NCBI GenBank assembly: GCA_030411725.1
Contig: MU839843.1
Span: 620,001-684,000 of the forward strand
DNA: 64,000 bases
Direction of reading: 5' to 3'
Source of the DNA: Echria macrotheca
Lineage: Eukaryota; Ascomycota; Sordariomycetes; Sordariales; Schizotheciaceae
In this document: positions 21,249-31,209 of the stretch, piece by piece
Position numbering within the stretch: position 1 is the stretch's first letter
Layout: each line of letters opens with the position of its first letter
The notes under the pieces: model-generated
Database searches by the model: none
Seen by the model: the letters and a program-made list of their open reading frames with translations, nothing else
Told to the model about the DNA's origin: nothing
Program-made: the position numbers and the translations under genes

Positions 21249-23466
21249 ATGGCCTCCCCTCCAACTGCAGCGGCGAAGGGTTCTCCGGGTGGATCCAGGA
21301 TCGGGAGACCGCCGCAATGGACTGTCTCCCGCTCGCGGAAGCTGGCGCGACTCTATGTCTACACCACCTTGACCATCGAGAGGATCCTCAGGGTCCTCGA
21401 GGATGATCTGTTCCGTCCTCGGTAAGCACACAGACTCTTCCGGACGGCCGACATGCTGAAATCCAACAGAAAGAACTCGGCGCAAAAGACAATCCACAAG
21501 ATGCTCGACAACGACCCTCGCTATCTTCGTCCAGAGTCCCGAGCGGAGATGGACCAGCGAATCTCGGCTCTATCAGCTTCTCCCCGACGTCTGCGTAAGC
21601 GAAAAGAGGCGTCTGAAAGGAAAGCGGGAAAGCCCGCCACCTCCGAGGTTGTCCGTGACCACCCGCATTGCATCAGGATCATCACTGACAACTTGGCTAC
21701 AGAAAGACGCGGCCATCTCCAGCGCCGATGTATCATCCACTTCGGGGTCAAGCAGAAAAGCCGCCTCCTTCGACCTTTCGTCTGGGAGACCCTCGACCGC
21801 GGCGTCGCCGGCAACAGCGACCAGACTGCGCCGGCAGCTGGTCCCCATCCACACGCAGGCTCAAGAAAGTGAGACCACCGAAAGCGACACAAGCTCAGGA
21901 CGGGTGCGGCGCATACAGAGAAAGGTCTCCGACTGCTCGACGAACTATGCCCGGCAGGTCTCCGCCCTCCTCAGGGACTTCACCATCTCAAGCGCCTCCG
22001 ATTTCGCAGACGACAGCCCCCTGTCGGCGTCCAGACGTCCCTCTGCCGCTGTTAGCGAGAGGTCGGAGCACACCGGACCAGAGCCGTTCGAGCCGTTCCC
22101 TGAGCCAGGATTCGCTATCCCCGGCGATTTCCTTACCGCACATACCCGAAGCTGCGCCGATTTCCCCGGCCAGGAACATGGGAAGTCGTGCTGGTGCGTC
22201 ATCTTCCAGGAGACATCTCGTCTCGACAACGCATGGATACTACCCACCGGCGAGCTAAGCGATCGCGCTCGTGAAGTGCTCAACAACCCGTCAGAGGCCA
22301 ACATCTCACTCACCGACTCCTTCGGAAACACGGCCCTGCACCTCTTCGCCGCCCTCGAGGACTACCAGGACGAGCTACTCGCAATGGTCCTGTCCGGTTC
22401 GGCAACGCTCGCCGCGACCAACACCGCCGACCAGACCTTCCTCCACGTCCTGCACGTCGAATGGTTCACTAACCTCACCAACCCCTCGGCCCCGCTGCGC
22501 CAGCTCCTCGCCTTCGTGCACGACGCCTCCCCGGCGCTGGTCTACCAGACGGACGTGTACGGCCGCAACTTCTTCCACCGTCTACACGCGCTCGTCCGCA
22601 CACCCGCGATCCTCTCCACACTCGTCTCACCCTTCGACCCATCCCTCGCCCTGCGCCGCGACGCCTTCGACTTCAACCCCGACGACGCAGACCGCCCGTT
22701 CGTCCCGCCCCGCCGCCGCCCCGCCTCGCCGCCGCCCGCCGCACCCTCCGCCGACGCGCCGACCTTCCTCGCCTACCACACGCAGCTGATCCAGATCATC
22801 CAGTCCTCCTACACCAACCCAACCGTCGAAGACGCAATGGGCCGCAACGGCCTGCACGCCCTCGCCGAGGCCATCCTCTCGCAGGCCCCTCCCACCCCTC
22901 CACCGACCAACCCGCGCCCATCCAAACGCGCACGACACGACCTCCCCACCGCCTCACCAACCCCATCCACATCAACCTCCGTCTCCACCGCAAACGAAAC
23001 CCCCCTCCTAACCCGCCTCCGCCACCTCGAATCCCTCCTCCCCCCCCTGGATCCAAACCACTACACCCACAAAGGCACAACAGCCCTCGAATCCTTCATA
23101 ACCCACCTGGCGGACGAGCACGACGACCGCGCCAAGACACTCTCTTCAATAATCGAGACGCTCCTCCGAAACGGCGCGCGCATCGAAGCGCGCAACCGCC
23201 GCGGCGAGACAAGCCTGATGGTCGCGGCGCGCCTCGGCCGGAAGACGGCCCTCACGACGCTGCTCGAGCACGGCGCGAACGTGCACGTGCGCGACGTCGA
23301 CGGGCGCGGCATCCTCCGCGTCGTGGATGAGAGCTGTCGCGGTGCGAGGGGGGATTTGGCGCTGTATGCGCGTCTGGAAGCCGTGAGAGCGTTGTTGACG
23401 GGCCGGAGGGATTGGGGTGTTGTTTTGGCTCCGACTGTGGGGATGGAGTGGGGGGTTCGGCGCTGA
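21249..23466 (+). CDS. Ankyrin-repeat protein with basic N-terminal domain
   Basis: Three exons are proposed: 21249-21421, 21470-21594 and 21677-23466 (695 aa). The first intron (48 nt, GTAAGC...AACAG) is clear. The second is chosen for its GTAAGC donor; a rival intron 21648-21702 with a better branch site would keep an extra basic stretch RKRKEASERKAGKP. The N-terminus (RIGRPPQWTVSRSRKLARLY, then RILRVLEDDLF and KKTIH-like helices) looks like a small helical DNA- or protein-binding module of fungal ankyrin proteins. Residues about 120-250 are Ser-rich. Ankyrin-type units follow: DSFGNTALHLFAAL, GRNGLHALAE, and RNRRGETSLMVAARLGRKTA with LLEHGANVHVRDVDGRG near the end. A nuclear or scaffold role is possible but not shown. 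An upstream in-frame ATG at 21114 is an alternative start. Confidence 0.78.
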
Positions 23467-24770
23467 AATGGCGGGTGTTCAGTGGACAGCGAAGGAGGTA
23501 CATAGAGGCAGGCGAACTTTTCGTGGCTTCTGAAGTACCTCTTTGGAACCCGAAGACTTGGGAGACCTGAGTGGCTGCAGCTCGTTTTTGTGGGCTTCGA
23601 CCAGGGGCGGGCCGGCTGCGAAGATGGCGACGATGCGATGACCACTCAGCGCCAATAGATGCTTTATTTATTTTTCTTGTACGGGACGGAAAACAATTAG
23701 AGTAGACGCAAGGAAATGAATAGACTATAGACCAAGTATTAGAAAGTACAAAGTATCTTCGCTTTCCCATCCCAAATTCGCGCCCATTGAACCAAACCTC
23801 ATGCCAAGTAAAGTCGTGATGCTCCACATTTCTGAGGCGTGTGCCCAAAATGTCCTTCGTGATCGTAGCCCAAGTCTATTCTATCAATCTTATTCCAGAG
23901 CCAGACTCGCGTGTGTATATGTAAAATGCATCATCAGCGTGGTATGACATGGCGCGTGCGAGAGATTTTGTTTTGAGGCCGTGAAGTCGAATGCGAGATT
24001 GTATGTCGTGATAAATGAGAAGGGTCGTTGAGATGTGGGTCGGTACTGGACTGCCGGGTCCAGTTCGTGATGTTGAATTAAAAGACAATATAGCGCAAGG
24101 TTGCGGGGATGAGCCTGGCGAAGCGAAAGCTCAGGACACCGACAATGTCGGCGAACAAAGCTATTGTCGGGAGCTTCCGGCTCGCTTCCGACGACAGCCG
24201 CCGACAAAGGACCAAGTGGTCGTCGAATTTAGCGTGCACGTCTGACATGCGGAACGGATACGGGAAGCGGGCCGTCCAGAAAGAATGCCAGCAGATGCCG
24301 GACGGCTCCACGTCTTTGGTTGCTGGGAACATTGCATTGCCGCAAAGGTTGTGGGGTGGTGGAGGAGTGTGATTCTCCACCGTTACCTCGAGTCCAACCG
24401 AACTCTCAGCTCATGATGTCGCTCTGACGAATGGCGAGCATGTGCCGGCCATCGTCCAGGAACCAAACTGCAATTGACGAACCAGGGAGGGGATCTGAGA
24501 TTTTGTGCATTGGGGGTTCAGCCTTGTGCCGACCTTGCCGTCCTGGGAAAGGAAACCGTTGGTGGGTGACAGCGGGGATGGCGCCAACCCATGCCGCTGC
24601 GCCTGGGCCTGACTGCAGCAGATCGCGTTCAGCCATCGACGCCAGCAAGGTCTCATGTGTCGAGGGTAAGGGTTGCTGCATCGAAAAGAATCGACCGGGA
24701 GAGAAAAACCGAGCTTGTAGGGGTGTTCGATTGAGGATGCGAGAGACATCCAGGCGCTGCGACTCAGCCA
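23467..24770. other. Intergenic region
   Basis: No gene was seen. A short minus-strand frame (about 24078-24248) starting MSDVHAKFDDHLVLCRR was considered, but it has no splice context or motif. The region lies between the 3' ends of two convergent genes. Confidence 0.4.
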
Positions 24771-25201
24771 CTAATTGAGCCGGCCATTGGTGATGTCGTC
24801 CATCCTGTTCTGCATCCTGTTCTCATATTCTTCGATGCGCCGCTCCAGCGACGGCGCCAGAGCGGGCGGCGACTGCGGGAGAACTGCCAGACGACCATGC
24901 AGCGGTTGGCCATCGTCAAACGGGTTCTGGGCCAGGAATGCGTCCATTTGAACACTGTTTCCCGACACGGCGTTCTCTGCAGCCTGTGCATTGGGTGTGG
25001 CGGCGCCATTGTCGCTGTCAACGGACGATCGGCCGAGTGTGTGCGTCGAGGCGGCGGATGTGGAAGACGTGTCTGCGGGTGGGGCGCTGAAAACAAACTA
25101 ATTGTCAGAAGGAATGATCTCATAAGGTGACGGGGAATGCCTCCTTACGCCGATTCACGGTCGCTGTTGTCGGGAGACGACGGATGAGCGGGTGCAGCCA
25201 T
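24771..25201 (-). CDS. Small spliced protein of unknown function (122 aa)
   Basis: Two exons, 25201-25149 and 25086-24771, with a 62-nt intron (GTAAGG, branch CTGAC, TTTTCAG; phase 2), encode 122 aa. The N-terminal two-thirds is Ala/Ser/Thr/Pro-rich and probably disordered (MAAPAHPSSPDNSDRESA). The C-terminal third is more ordered: MDAFLAQNPFDDGQPLHGRL, then SLERRIEEYENRMQNRMDDI, a likely helix. Both exons keep frame and the splice signals are good, which supports a real gene despite its size. I do not recognise a family. The arrangement (short first exon, phase-2 intron, disordered N-terminus) is shared with other small genes in this window. Confidence 0.62.
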
Positions 25202-28200
25202 TTTGGCAGACGGGGGTTTGGCTGTTGGCCGACGTTGGTGTGTGGTGCAACCACAAAGGGACAGGACGGAGAATTCGAAAGACTTTCAGCGTTGCTATCA
25301 ATAAACAAGCAAAAAAAACCGGAGAGAAGGAGGTGCTGTTGCGTAGAGCTGTTGTGGAGGACAGGGAGAGGTCTGCTCTTTAAAGCATGAAACAAAACGG
25401 ATGAAGGCCATGCCAACCGCATCGTAGTTGTAGTTCGCAGAGGGACTCCCCTGTCCTCGAAGTCACAGACAGGGGGCAGGGGGGTACGGAAGAACCAGGT
25501 AGAGCATGACATGGCGGTGTCAGGTGCGGACCACTTTGCGAACCACAGCAGAAAAGTGGACCACTGCAGGGAAGAGATCAGGTCGGATGAGAAGCAGCTG
25601 GCTACGAAATCACGATTGCGATTAAATGGTAAAATCGGGCTTTTTTCGTCTATTTTCTGGGACCCTGGTTCCCGACTGCATTGTCATTTCGGCATCAGAT
25701 GGCTGCCAGCTCATCAGCAGTCTCCCTATTCGTCTCGTCATTCCGTCTCTGCCAGGAGTTGGGGAAGCTGCCTTTGCTGCTGTAGCTTTTGTTCATTGAG
25801 GCAATCTCGGAGCTAGTCCGCTTGGGGCAGTATCTCACTCACGAGCAGGTCGGGGGAGTGGGCCAACTGGCTTGCCTCTTTTGCCCGTTCACCTAGATAA
25901 CTAGAAGCGATGTTACCCTTTGACCAAGGTAGCGTCATTCCGACTGAGAGGCCAGAAACAACGATGATGGTCGTGGATTCAGATGATTTTATGCCAGGGT
26001 GGGGATCCTTACGTGCGCCAAAAGTAGTTTTTACCCTAGCACCGGGGACTGTACCAGCATGGGCGAGTCGCCAGATCGTCTGCCCTCAAGCCATCCAGGA
26101 TCGCCCAAAGCAACTCGGACGGTGTGCCTGGGTACCTACCTAGGTTTTATCCCACTGTATTGCTGGAGTGTCGCGGTAGAACTAGCATGGATAGCATGGA
26201 TGAACGATCCGTCAGAGGCATGGCCGTCGCAAGAATTAATCTGCAGTCGAATGAGCGCTGTCCAACTCACCTCGTTCGGAAAACGGTCGAGGTCTGCGAG
26301 AGAGGCACATCATCGTGCTCCACGACATCAGCGCTATCTAGTTAGTGCATCCGCCAGTCGAAGCACATCAGCACCGTAGTTGCACTGCTCAAAAGAGCAA
26401 CTAGAGTACGGGTACGCTAGTAAAGGTATTCGTCAAGTCTCGACGAACTGGGCTGAGAGGCATTGCACAGGCCATGATCGACGGCCAGGGGGGTGTTACA
26501 GGGTCGACAGGGTGCCCCAAAAGGGCCTGACGGGGAGTGGAACCCCTGTAGGAAGATCACAAAAAAAAAACCCTTCCCCAAAAATACACACACAAAAAAA
26601 AAAACCTCCACCAAACGAGAGTCTATCGCGCACCGGTTTTTCGCCTAATTGGGAAGCGCACCCCCCAAAAGTTTTCGCAAAGTCGCAAAAACGTCACATC
26701 GACAACTTGACAACCCAAGCAGCATGACCGTAAGAAGAACGGTTCACCGTTGCAAGCCGTGATAACCACGATAGCATCCGGCCGCTCAACAGCACTGATG
26801 TGATAACTTGTCGCAGTTCCATGGAGGACCTGACTGGGCGGCTTCTGACCGAATCCCCCCTTCATGCTCTGAAGAAGAGAAGATTCTCACAGAACAGCCA
26901 ACTCCTCTCCTCCCGGCTCCCGCAGCGGGCCTTCGGCGAGCCTGCGACAAACTTCCATCCCCACACCCCAATTGGCCAATGTGACCATCTTCGCAATCTT
27001 AAAATAAGGCGAACATTTTTGCGGCTCTGCTGGTTCGCCCCGCTCGCCGCTGGTTCGCCCTGGGCCTCCGAAAGGGCAAGCGGACAGCCCACCTCGTCGG
27101 TCGAATTTGGTGAACCACCACAACTTTTGTTTTACCCCGCCAACAGCAAACCCGCTGCCATCCCTGACAATGCCAGTTTGCCTCCATTCCCACTGCGACT
27201 TCTCTACACTCGTTCTCTACGTTATGGACACCAATCTTTTTTTTATCAAGTTTGTGCTTTGCTCACACTCAATTCAGAGAACAGGAAGCGACCAAATCCC
27301 AACACAGGTGATTAGTATTGTGTGTGGTCACAATGTCGCGTCTCAGTGTGCATAGCAATGCATTGCGCCTGTCTGGCGATGCTAGGATGGCTGGCGGTTT
27401 CTCTTGTGGTTCATCTGCAAGAATTGGCGATGTCGGTCGATGGCCCGCCACTAGAAGCCGAGGGTGTGGTCGCCTCACGGCGACCAGTGGACGTTTCTTG
27501 GGAACCTGCTGGCTGCCATTGACCTAAAAAGTCGGAGGCTCGGATCAGGAAGGCATGCCAAACCGATAGGAAGAAACGAGAGAAAGAAATCCAAGCATCG
27601 CCCTGGTGTATCCCGTCCATAGATGCCTAGATGCCCTTCACCGGCGAGCGGGTTGTTTCAAAACAAGCCGGCAAGCTTGTTTCCGAGTCCATCGCTCCTG
27701 ACTTTGGGCTTACTGGCGCCATCAAGAGGTCACAACCGGATCGGAGACTGGCACAACCGACAAAATCGCCCCTCCGTTGGTAATTCCATTCGCCGCATTT
27801 CACGCAGTTGCCTACTGCATCCCGAGGAGCGCGCGCGCTGGAGGGATCAACGAGCTCGGGAGGTCCTCGGTTGGTCCGTCGTGTGAGACTCACGCGAGCA
27901 GTCCGAAGCGTGCAACAAAGGAAAGGCGTGCGGCGCGGTTAAACCACCATCTCGAGTCGCAGGACTCGGCTGCCGGTGAATGTTGACACGTCAGTCTTGG
28001 CACAAAGAATCCCGGAATGGCAAGTTGCCCGCTGGCGAGGGCATGACATGACACCGCGAGTGGAAGACCAGACGACAAGTGGAGACCAGCCACCGATTCC
28101 CTCGAAGTTGCCGCTCCAAACTCCTCGTCCCAGATCATTTCCGACGCACCGCCTTCGAGCATTGTCTCATCTGATGTCTCTGTGGCCACGTGCAAACAAG

Positions 28201-28897
28201 AGACATTCGCCCTCTGAAGTGCGGCAAAACACCTGTCATGACGCATTCGAGAAAGCTCTCCGACGTTGTTCCTCAGACAGGTGCCAGGGCCGCACTGTCT
28301 GGGCGTTGGCGGCGTCGCGCTTGTGCCGGAAGCAAATGCCAGACGCCGGTACTGGGACCGGACCCGGGAGGCATCCCATTCTGGCCTCAATTGTCCGGCG
28401 TGGAAGCGACGGAAAAGAAAAGCTGCTGTTCCGACACAACCTCAGCAGCCCCCTGGCAATTTCAGCGCTGCCACTCCTGCAAGAAATTGACATGGGTACC
28501 ACGTTTTTGGCGAGAAGCGGGCACGGCGTTGGGCGTTGTCACTGGCCAGCATCCGCTGACGATGCCACACCAGTGGCCAGCCAGACATCCCAGAGACAAG
28601 GCGAAAGACGATGGCTCCTTCAGAGAGGAAAAGGCAACTTGCCAAACCCGGTCCCGGTCACGATCCCCAAATCCCCCGGGCTATAGGTGACCCCCAATAT
28701 CGGGGAAGAGGTCCCAGCACGCTGGCTGGTCGCTGCCGGCATGCATCTCCCAGCGAACAGACTCGTCGACGTGTAGATGCCGGTCTCGGCGCTGAGAAAG
28801 AGCGGAATACGATGGTTGTGACGGCTCGATCAGCGACGAGCCAAGGGGTCGAGAGAAACAAGGTGGGACGACCATCTTCGAGGAGTGGGGTGGGCAC
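25202..28897. other. Long gene-poor region
   Basis: No supported gene in about 3.7 kb. Open frames on both strands overlap and have no motifs. An A-rich low-complexity patch with two runs of about ten A lies near 26561-26608, and a GGTACCTACCTAGG motif at 26131-26144. Confidence 0.4.
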
Positions 28898-29000
28898 GCG
28901 CACTCGTTCAAGCGCACTCGTTCAAGCGCACCCGTTGCAAGCGCACCCGTTGCAAGCGCACCCGTTGCAAGCGCACTCGTTGCAAGCGCAATTGTTGCAA
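28898..29000 (+). repeat. Tandem repeat, seven copies of a 14-15-bp unit
   Basis: Two 14-bp units GCGCACTCGTTCAA are followed by five 15-bp units close to GCGCACCCGTTGCAA, ending in GCGCAATTGTTGCAA. The 15-bp period would give a pentapeptide repeat in any frame, but no gene is supported around it. It is therefore best treated as a minisatellite. A degenerate AAAAGCAGGGTCGC pair follows directly. Confidence 0.9.
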
Positions 29001-30102
29001 AAGCAGGGTCGCAAAAGCAGGGGTCCAGGAGTCCAACCCAGTCAACCACAAGAGTGGCCGCCCAGGCGGCCTGGCTGTCAAGTCGCAGCTGGTGTGCATT
29101 GTGGAGAGGTTTAAACCAATCAAGAGCTGGGTAGATTGGGACCGGAAGCCCTTGGACGCGGCCACGACGGCTCGCACCCCAAAATTTTGTTCCTGACAGG
29201 AGGGATGGCCTTTGGCGGTGTCCCGAGGTTGGCTGCCAGCGGATTGGGGATCCACACGATTGCGATCGAAAACCCGGCACAGGGACGAACAGGGACGAAC
29301 AGGGCCGGCGCAGTTGTTGCCTGAGCAAGTTTTTGGCTGGCTTCCAGGACTGACCCGCCCCCTGGATCAAAAGTGCACTTTCTAGAAGGGGCGACCATCG
29401 TGCATGGGAAATGAATGAAAGTGCACTTTTCAACACGGCGCGGGTCCGCCGCGTCCGCCGCGTCATTCCCTCGGCGGCATTCCAGCTTCCCTGTCGACCA
29501 GGAGTGTACTCTACTGCGCGGGTGCGAATGCGCGTCGGCGTGTCCAGGACTTCCGCACAGCGCCAAGCGCTACTGTAGCTCTCCTTCGCAAGGATCGTTG
29601 TCATGCGAAACGAAGAAACGCCAGTGCAAGAAGTCGATACGGATGCAGATCCCGTACTTCGTCACTTGTGGGAGGTGGCGTGCGATACCGGTGAGCCACC
29701 AAGGCTTTGTACCCTGTCCGTATTGTTGAGAAACCAACTCCTTATTTTCGACCATGACAAGCCCGGCATATATCCCCTTGGCCTCGGCCACCAATTGCTC
29801 TTGCGAGATGGGGCGAGTCTCGGGCTGCTTGAAGACCCCTGCATTCCCATCATCGGTACTGGAAGGTCACGAGGCAGAAGGGGGAGGACGAGACTTTTGA
29901 GCAGGTCGGGGGTGGGTGGCCGTCGGGCGAGACATGCGCCGTGGTGCAACAGGAACGAACCTTTTCTGCAACACCCTCGCGTGCACGCTGCGTGACGCTG
30001 TCGCCGCCGCAGAAACCCAGTGCAACAAGACGCCGCTGGTCCCACTGCATGTTGGCAGCTGCATGCGCCGACCCGGTGAACCCTGTGAACGGTTCCTTGA
30101 AG
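29001..30102. other. Gene-poor region after the minisatellite
   Basis: No supported gene. A minus-strand open frame of about 300 codons covers 28681-29604, but it runs through the minisatellite, has no domain, and competes with several other frames. Confidence 0.4.
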
Positions 30103-30160
30103 TGCCAAGATTACCGCATTTGGCGAGCCTTGGAGGCTCGCCAAATGCGGTTAGTGGCAC
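30103..30160. repeat. Long inverted repeat (hairpin)
   Basis: The arms CCGCATTTGGCGAGCC (30114-30129) and its exact complement (30135-30150) are separated by five bases. After a few mismatched bases the outer arms GTGCCA and TGGCAC pair again, giving a stem of about 25 bp. There is no open frame or protein motif here. It could be a cruciform, a small structured RNA, or the fused ends of a decayed transposon. Confidence 0.85.
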
Positions 30161-30811
30161 CATGGATGGTGCGGATTCGCGCGACCGGCCAATCGGGACC
30201 GATATCTTACACGTGCGGGCGAAACTCCGCGGGCACTGTCCACCCTCGAGATGGCTGCCGATTGGCGATTTGGGCGGGGATCTGGCTGCTCGATGGAGAT
30301 GCAGATCTTTGACCGATATGGCAGTTGTCGACTCGAGATGGAGACGACCAGGTGCGCGTCGGCGCAGACGCCGCCTTGATCCCTAATCGCAGAGCGCATG
30401 CATTGCTTCCGTGTTCGTGTTCTAGTGTACGCAAGTGAGGAACCTGAGGTGAGAGTTCTCGTACAGTGGGGTGGGGCAGATGCACTGTCGTCGCGCGCCT
30501 GTAGGGGCGTGGAGCATCAGACGGAAGGGCACCATCAGACGGGCAGACCACGTTAGACAGGTATGACCTCAGCTAGTGTCAAGTGTCAAACCCTAAATTC
30601 TCCAGGTGTACGAGTACTGCCGTAGATTTTCCATGGTTTCTAGATGGTGTAAAGTGGATCCCTCCTCCACTTGTAGATCGTCTTGTATCTTACACCATTC
30701 CCGCTAGATGGTACCATCCGAAGACCCGAACAGAGGGTCTCCAACATCCCAAGCTGGTATGAACAACCAAAACTGGGTATATATCCACCACATGTTATTT
30801 TTATCGTTTAA
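30161..30811. other. Spacer with a cluster of small inverted repeats
   Basis: No gene. At 30640-30718 there are nested inverted repeats (ATGGTGTAA with TTACACCAT; AGTGGA with TCCACT), a 9-bp direct repeat CTAGATGGT (30640 and 30704) and a perfect 12-bp palindrome GATGGTACCATC (30707-30718). These lie about 100 bp past the stop of the small gene at 30812. Confidence 0.6.
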
Positions 30812-31209
30812 TTACTGGCTCCCAGAGCCGTAAAACCTTTTATCGAACCCGGCTATCGCACCCGACGCCTTGCCCATGTACACCAGCCCGCGAGCGGGGA
30901 CACCCTGGGTGCCAGGTGGATAGAGCTGATCGTGGCGATAGATCCTGCCGTAGACAGTCCCTTCCTTCATGTGGCTTTCCTTGAGATAGCGGGCGGTACC
31001 GCTGATGTACGGCCTGCTCCTGGAGGCAATGTCGTTGAGGGAGCTCTGCGTGGTAGATGTCGAGGTCGAGGTGTTGGCGGTCGTGGGGGTGGAGGTGCTG
31101 TGAGGCAGAAAGGTTAGATGGAATTTCTGGAGGGAGGAGACGAGATAGCAGATGGAAATACGGACCCGAGAGAGACCTGGGACGACTGAGGCTGGTTTTG
31201 AGGGTCCAT
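30812..31209 (-). CDS. Small spliced protein with an RYLxES-YGRI motif (109 aa)
   Basis: Two exons, 31209-31166 and 31097-30812, with a 68-nt intron (GTCCGT, branch CTAAC, CTCACAG; phase 2), encode 109 aa. The N-terminus is a Ser/Thr/Gln-rich disordered stretch (MDPQNQPQSSQVSLGTSTP). The C-terminal half is ordered-looking: RYLKESHMKEGTVYGRIYR, then GVPARGLVYMGKASGAIAGF and FDKRFYGSG. The donor GTCCGT is uncommon, but it is the only one I found that preserves the long downstream frame. The motif recurs in the gene at 34495-35345 with no gap, which argues that both are real. I know of no named family. No signal peptide or membrane segment is visible, so it is probably an intracellular protein. 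Confidence 0.6.

Noticed and set aside
22375..23080. Minus-strand frames inside the ankyrin gene
   Set aside because: Gly/Arg/Val-rich shadows produced by the GC-rich coding strand.
26500..26610. A-rich patch considered as a poly(A) tail of a retroposed sequence
   Set aside because: No target duplication or coding sequence upstream; simple low complexity.
28681..29604. A minus-strand frame of about 300 codons
   Set aside because: It runs through the minisatellite, has no domain, and competes with other frames over the same DNA.
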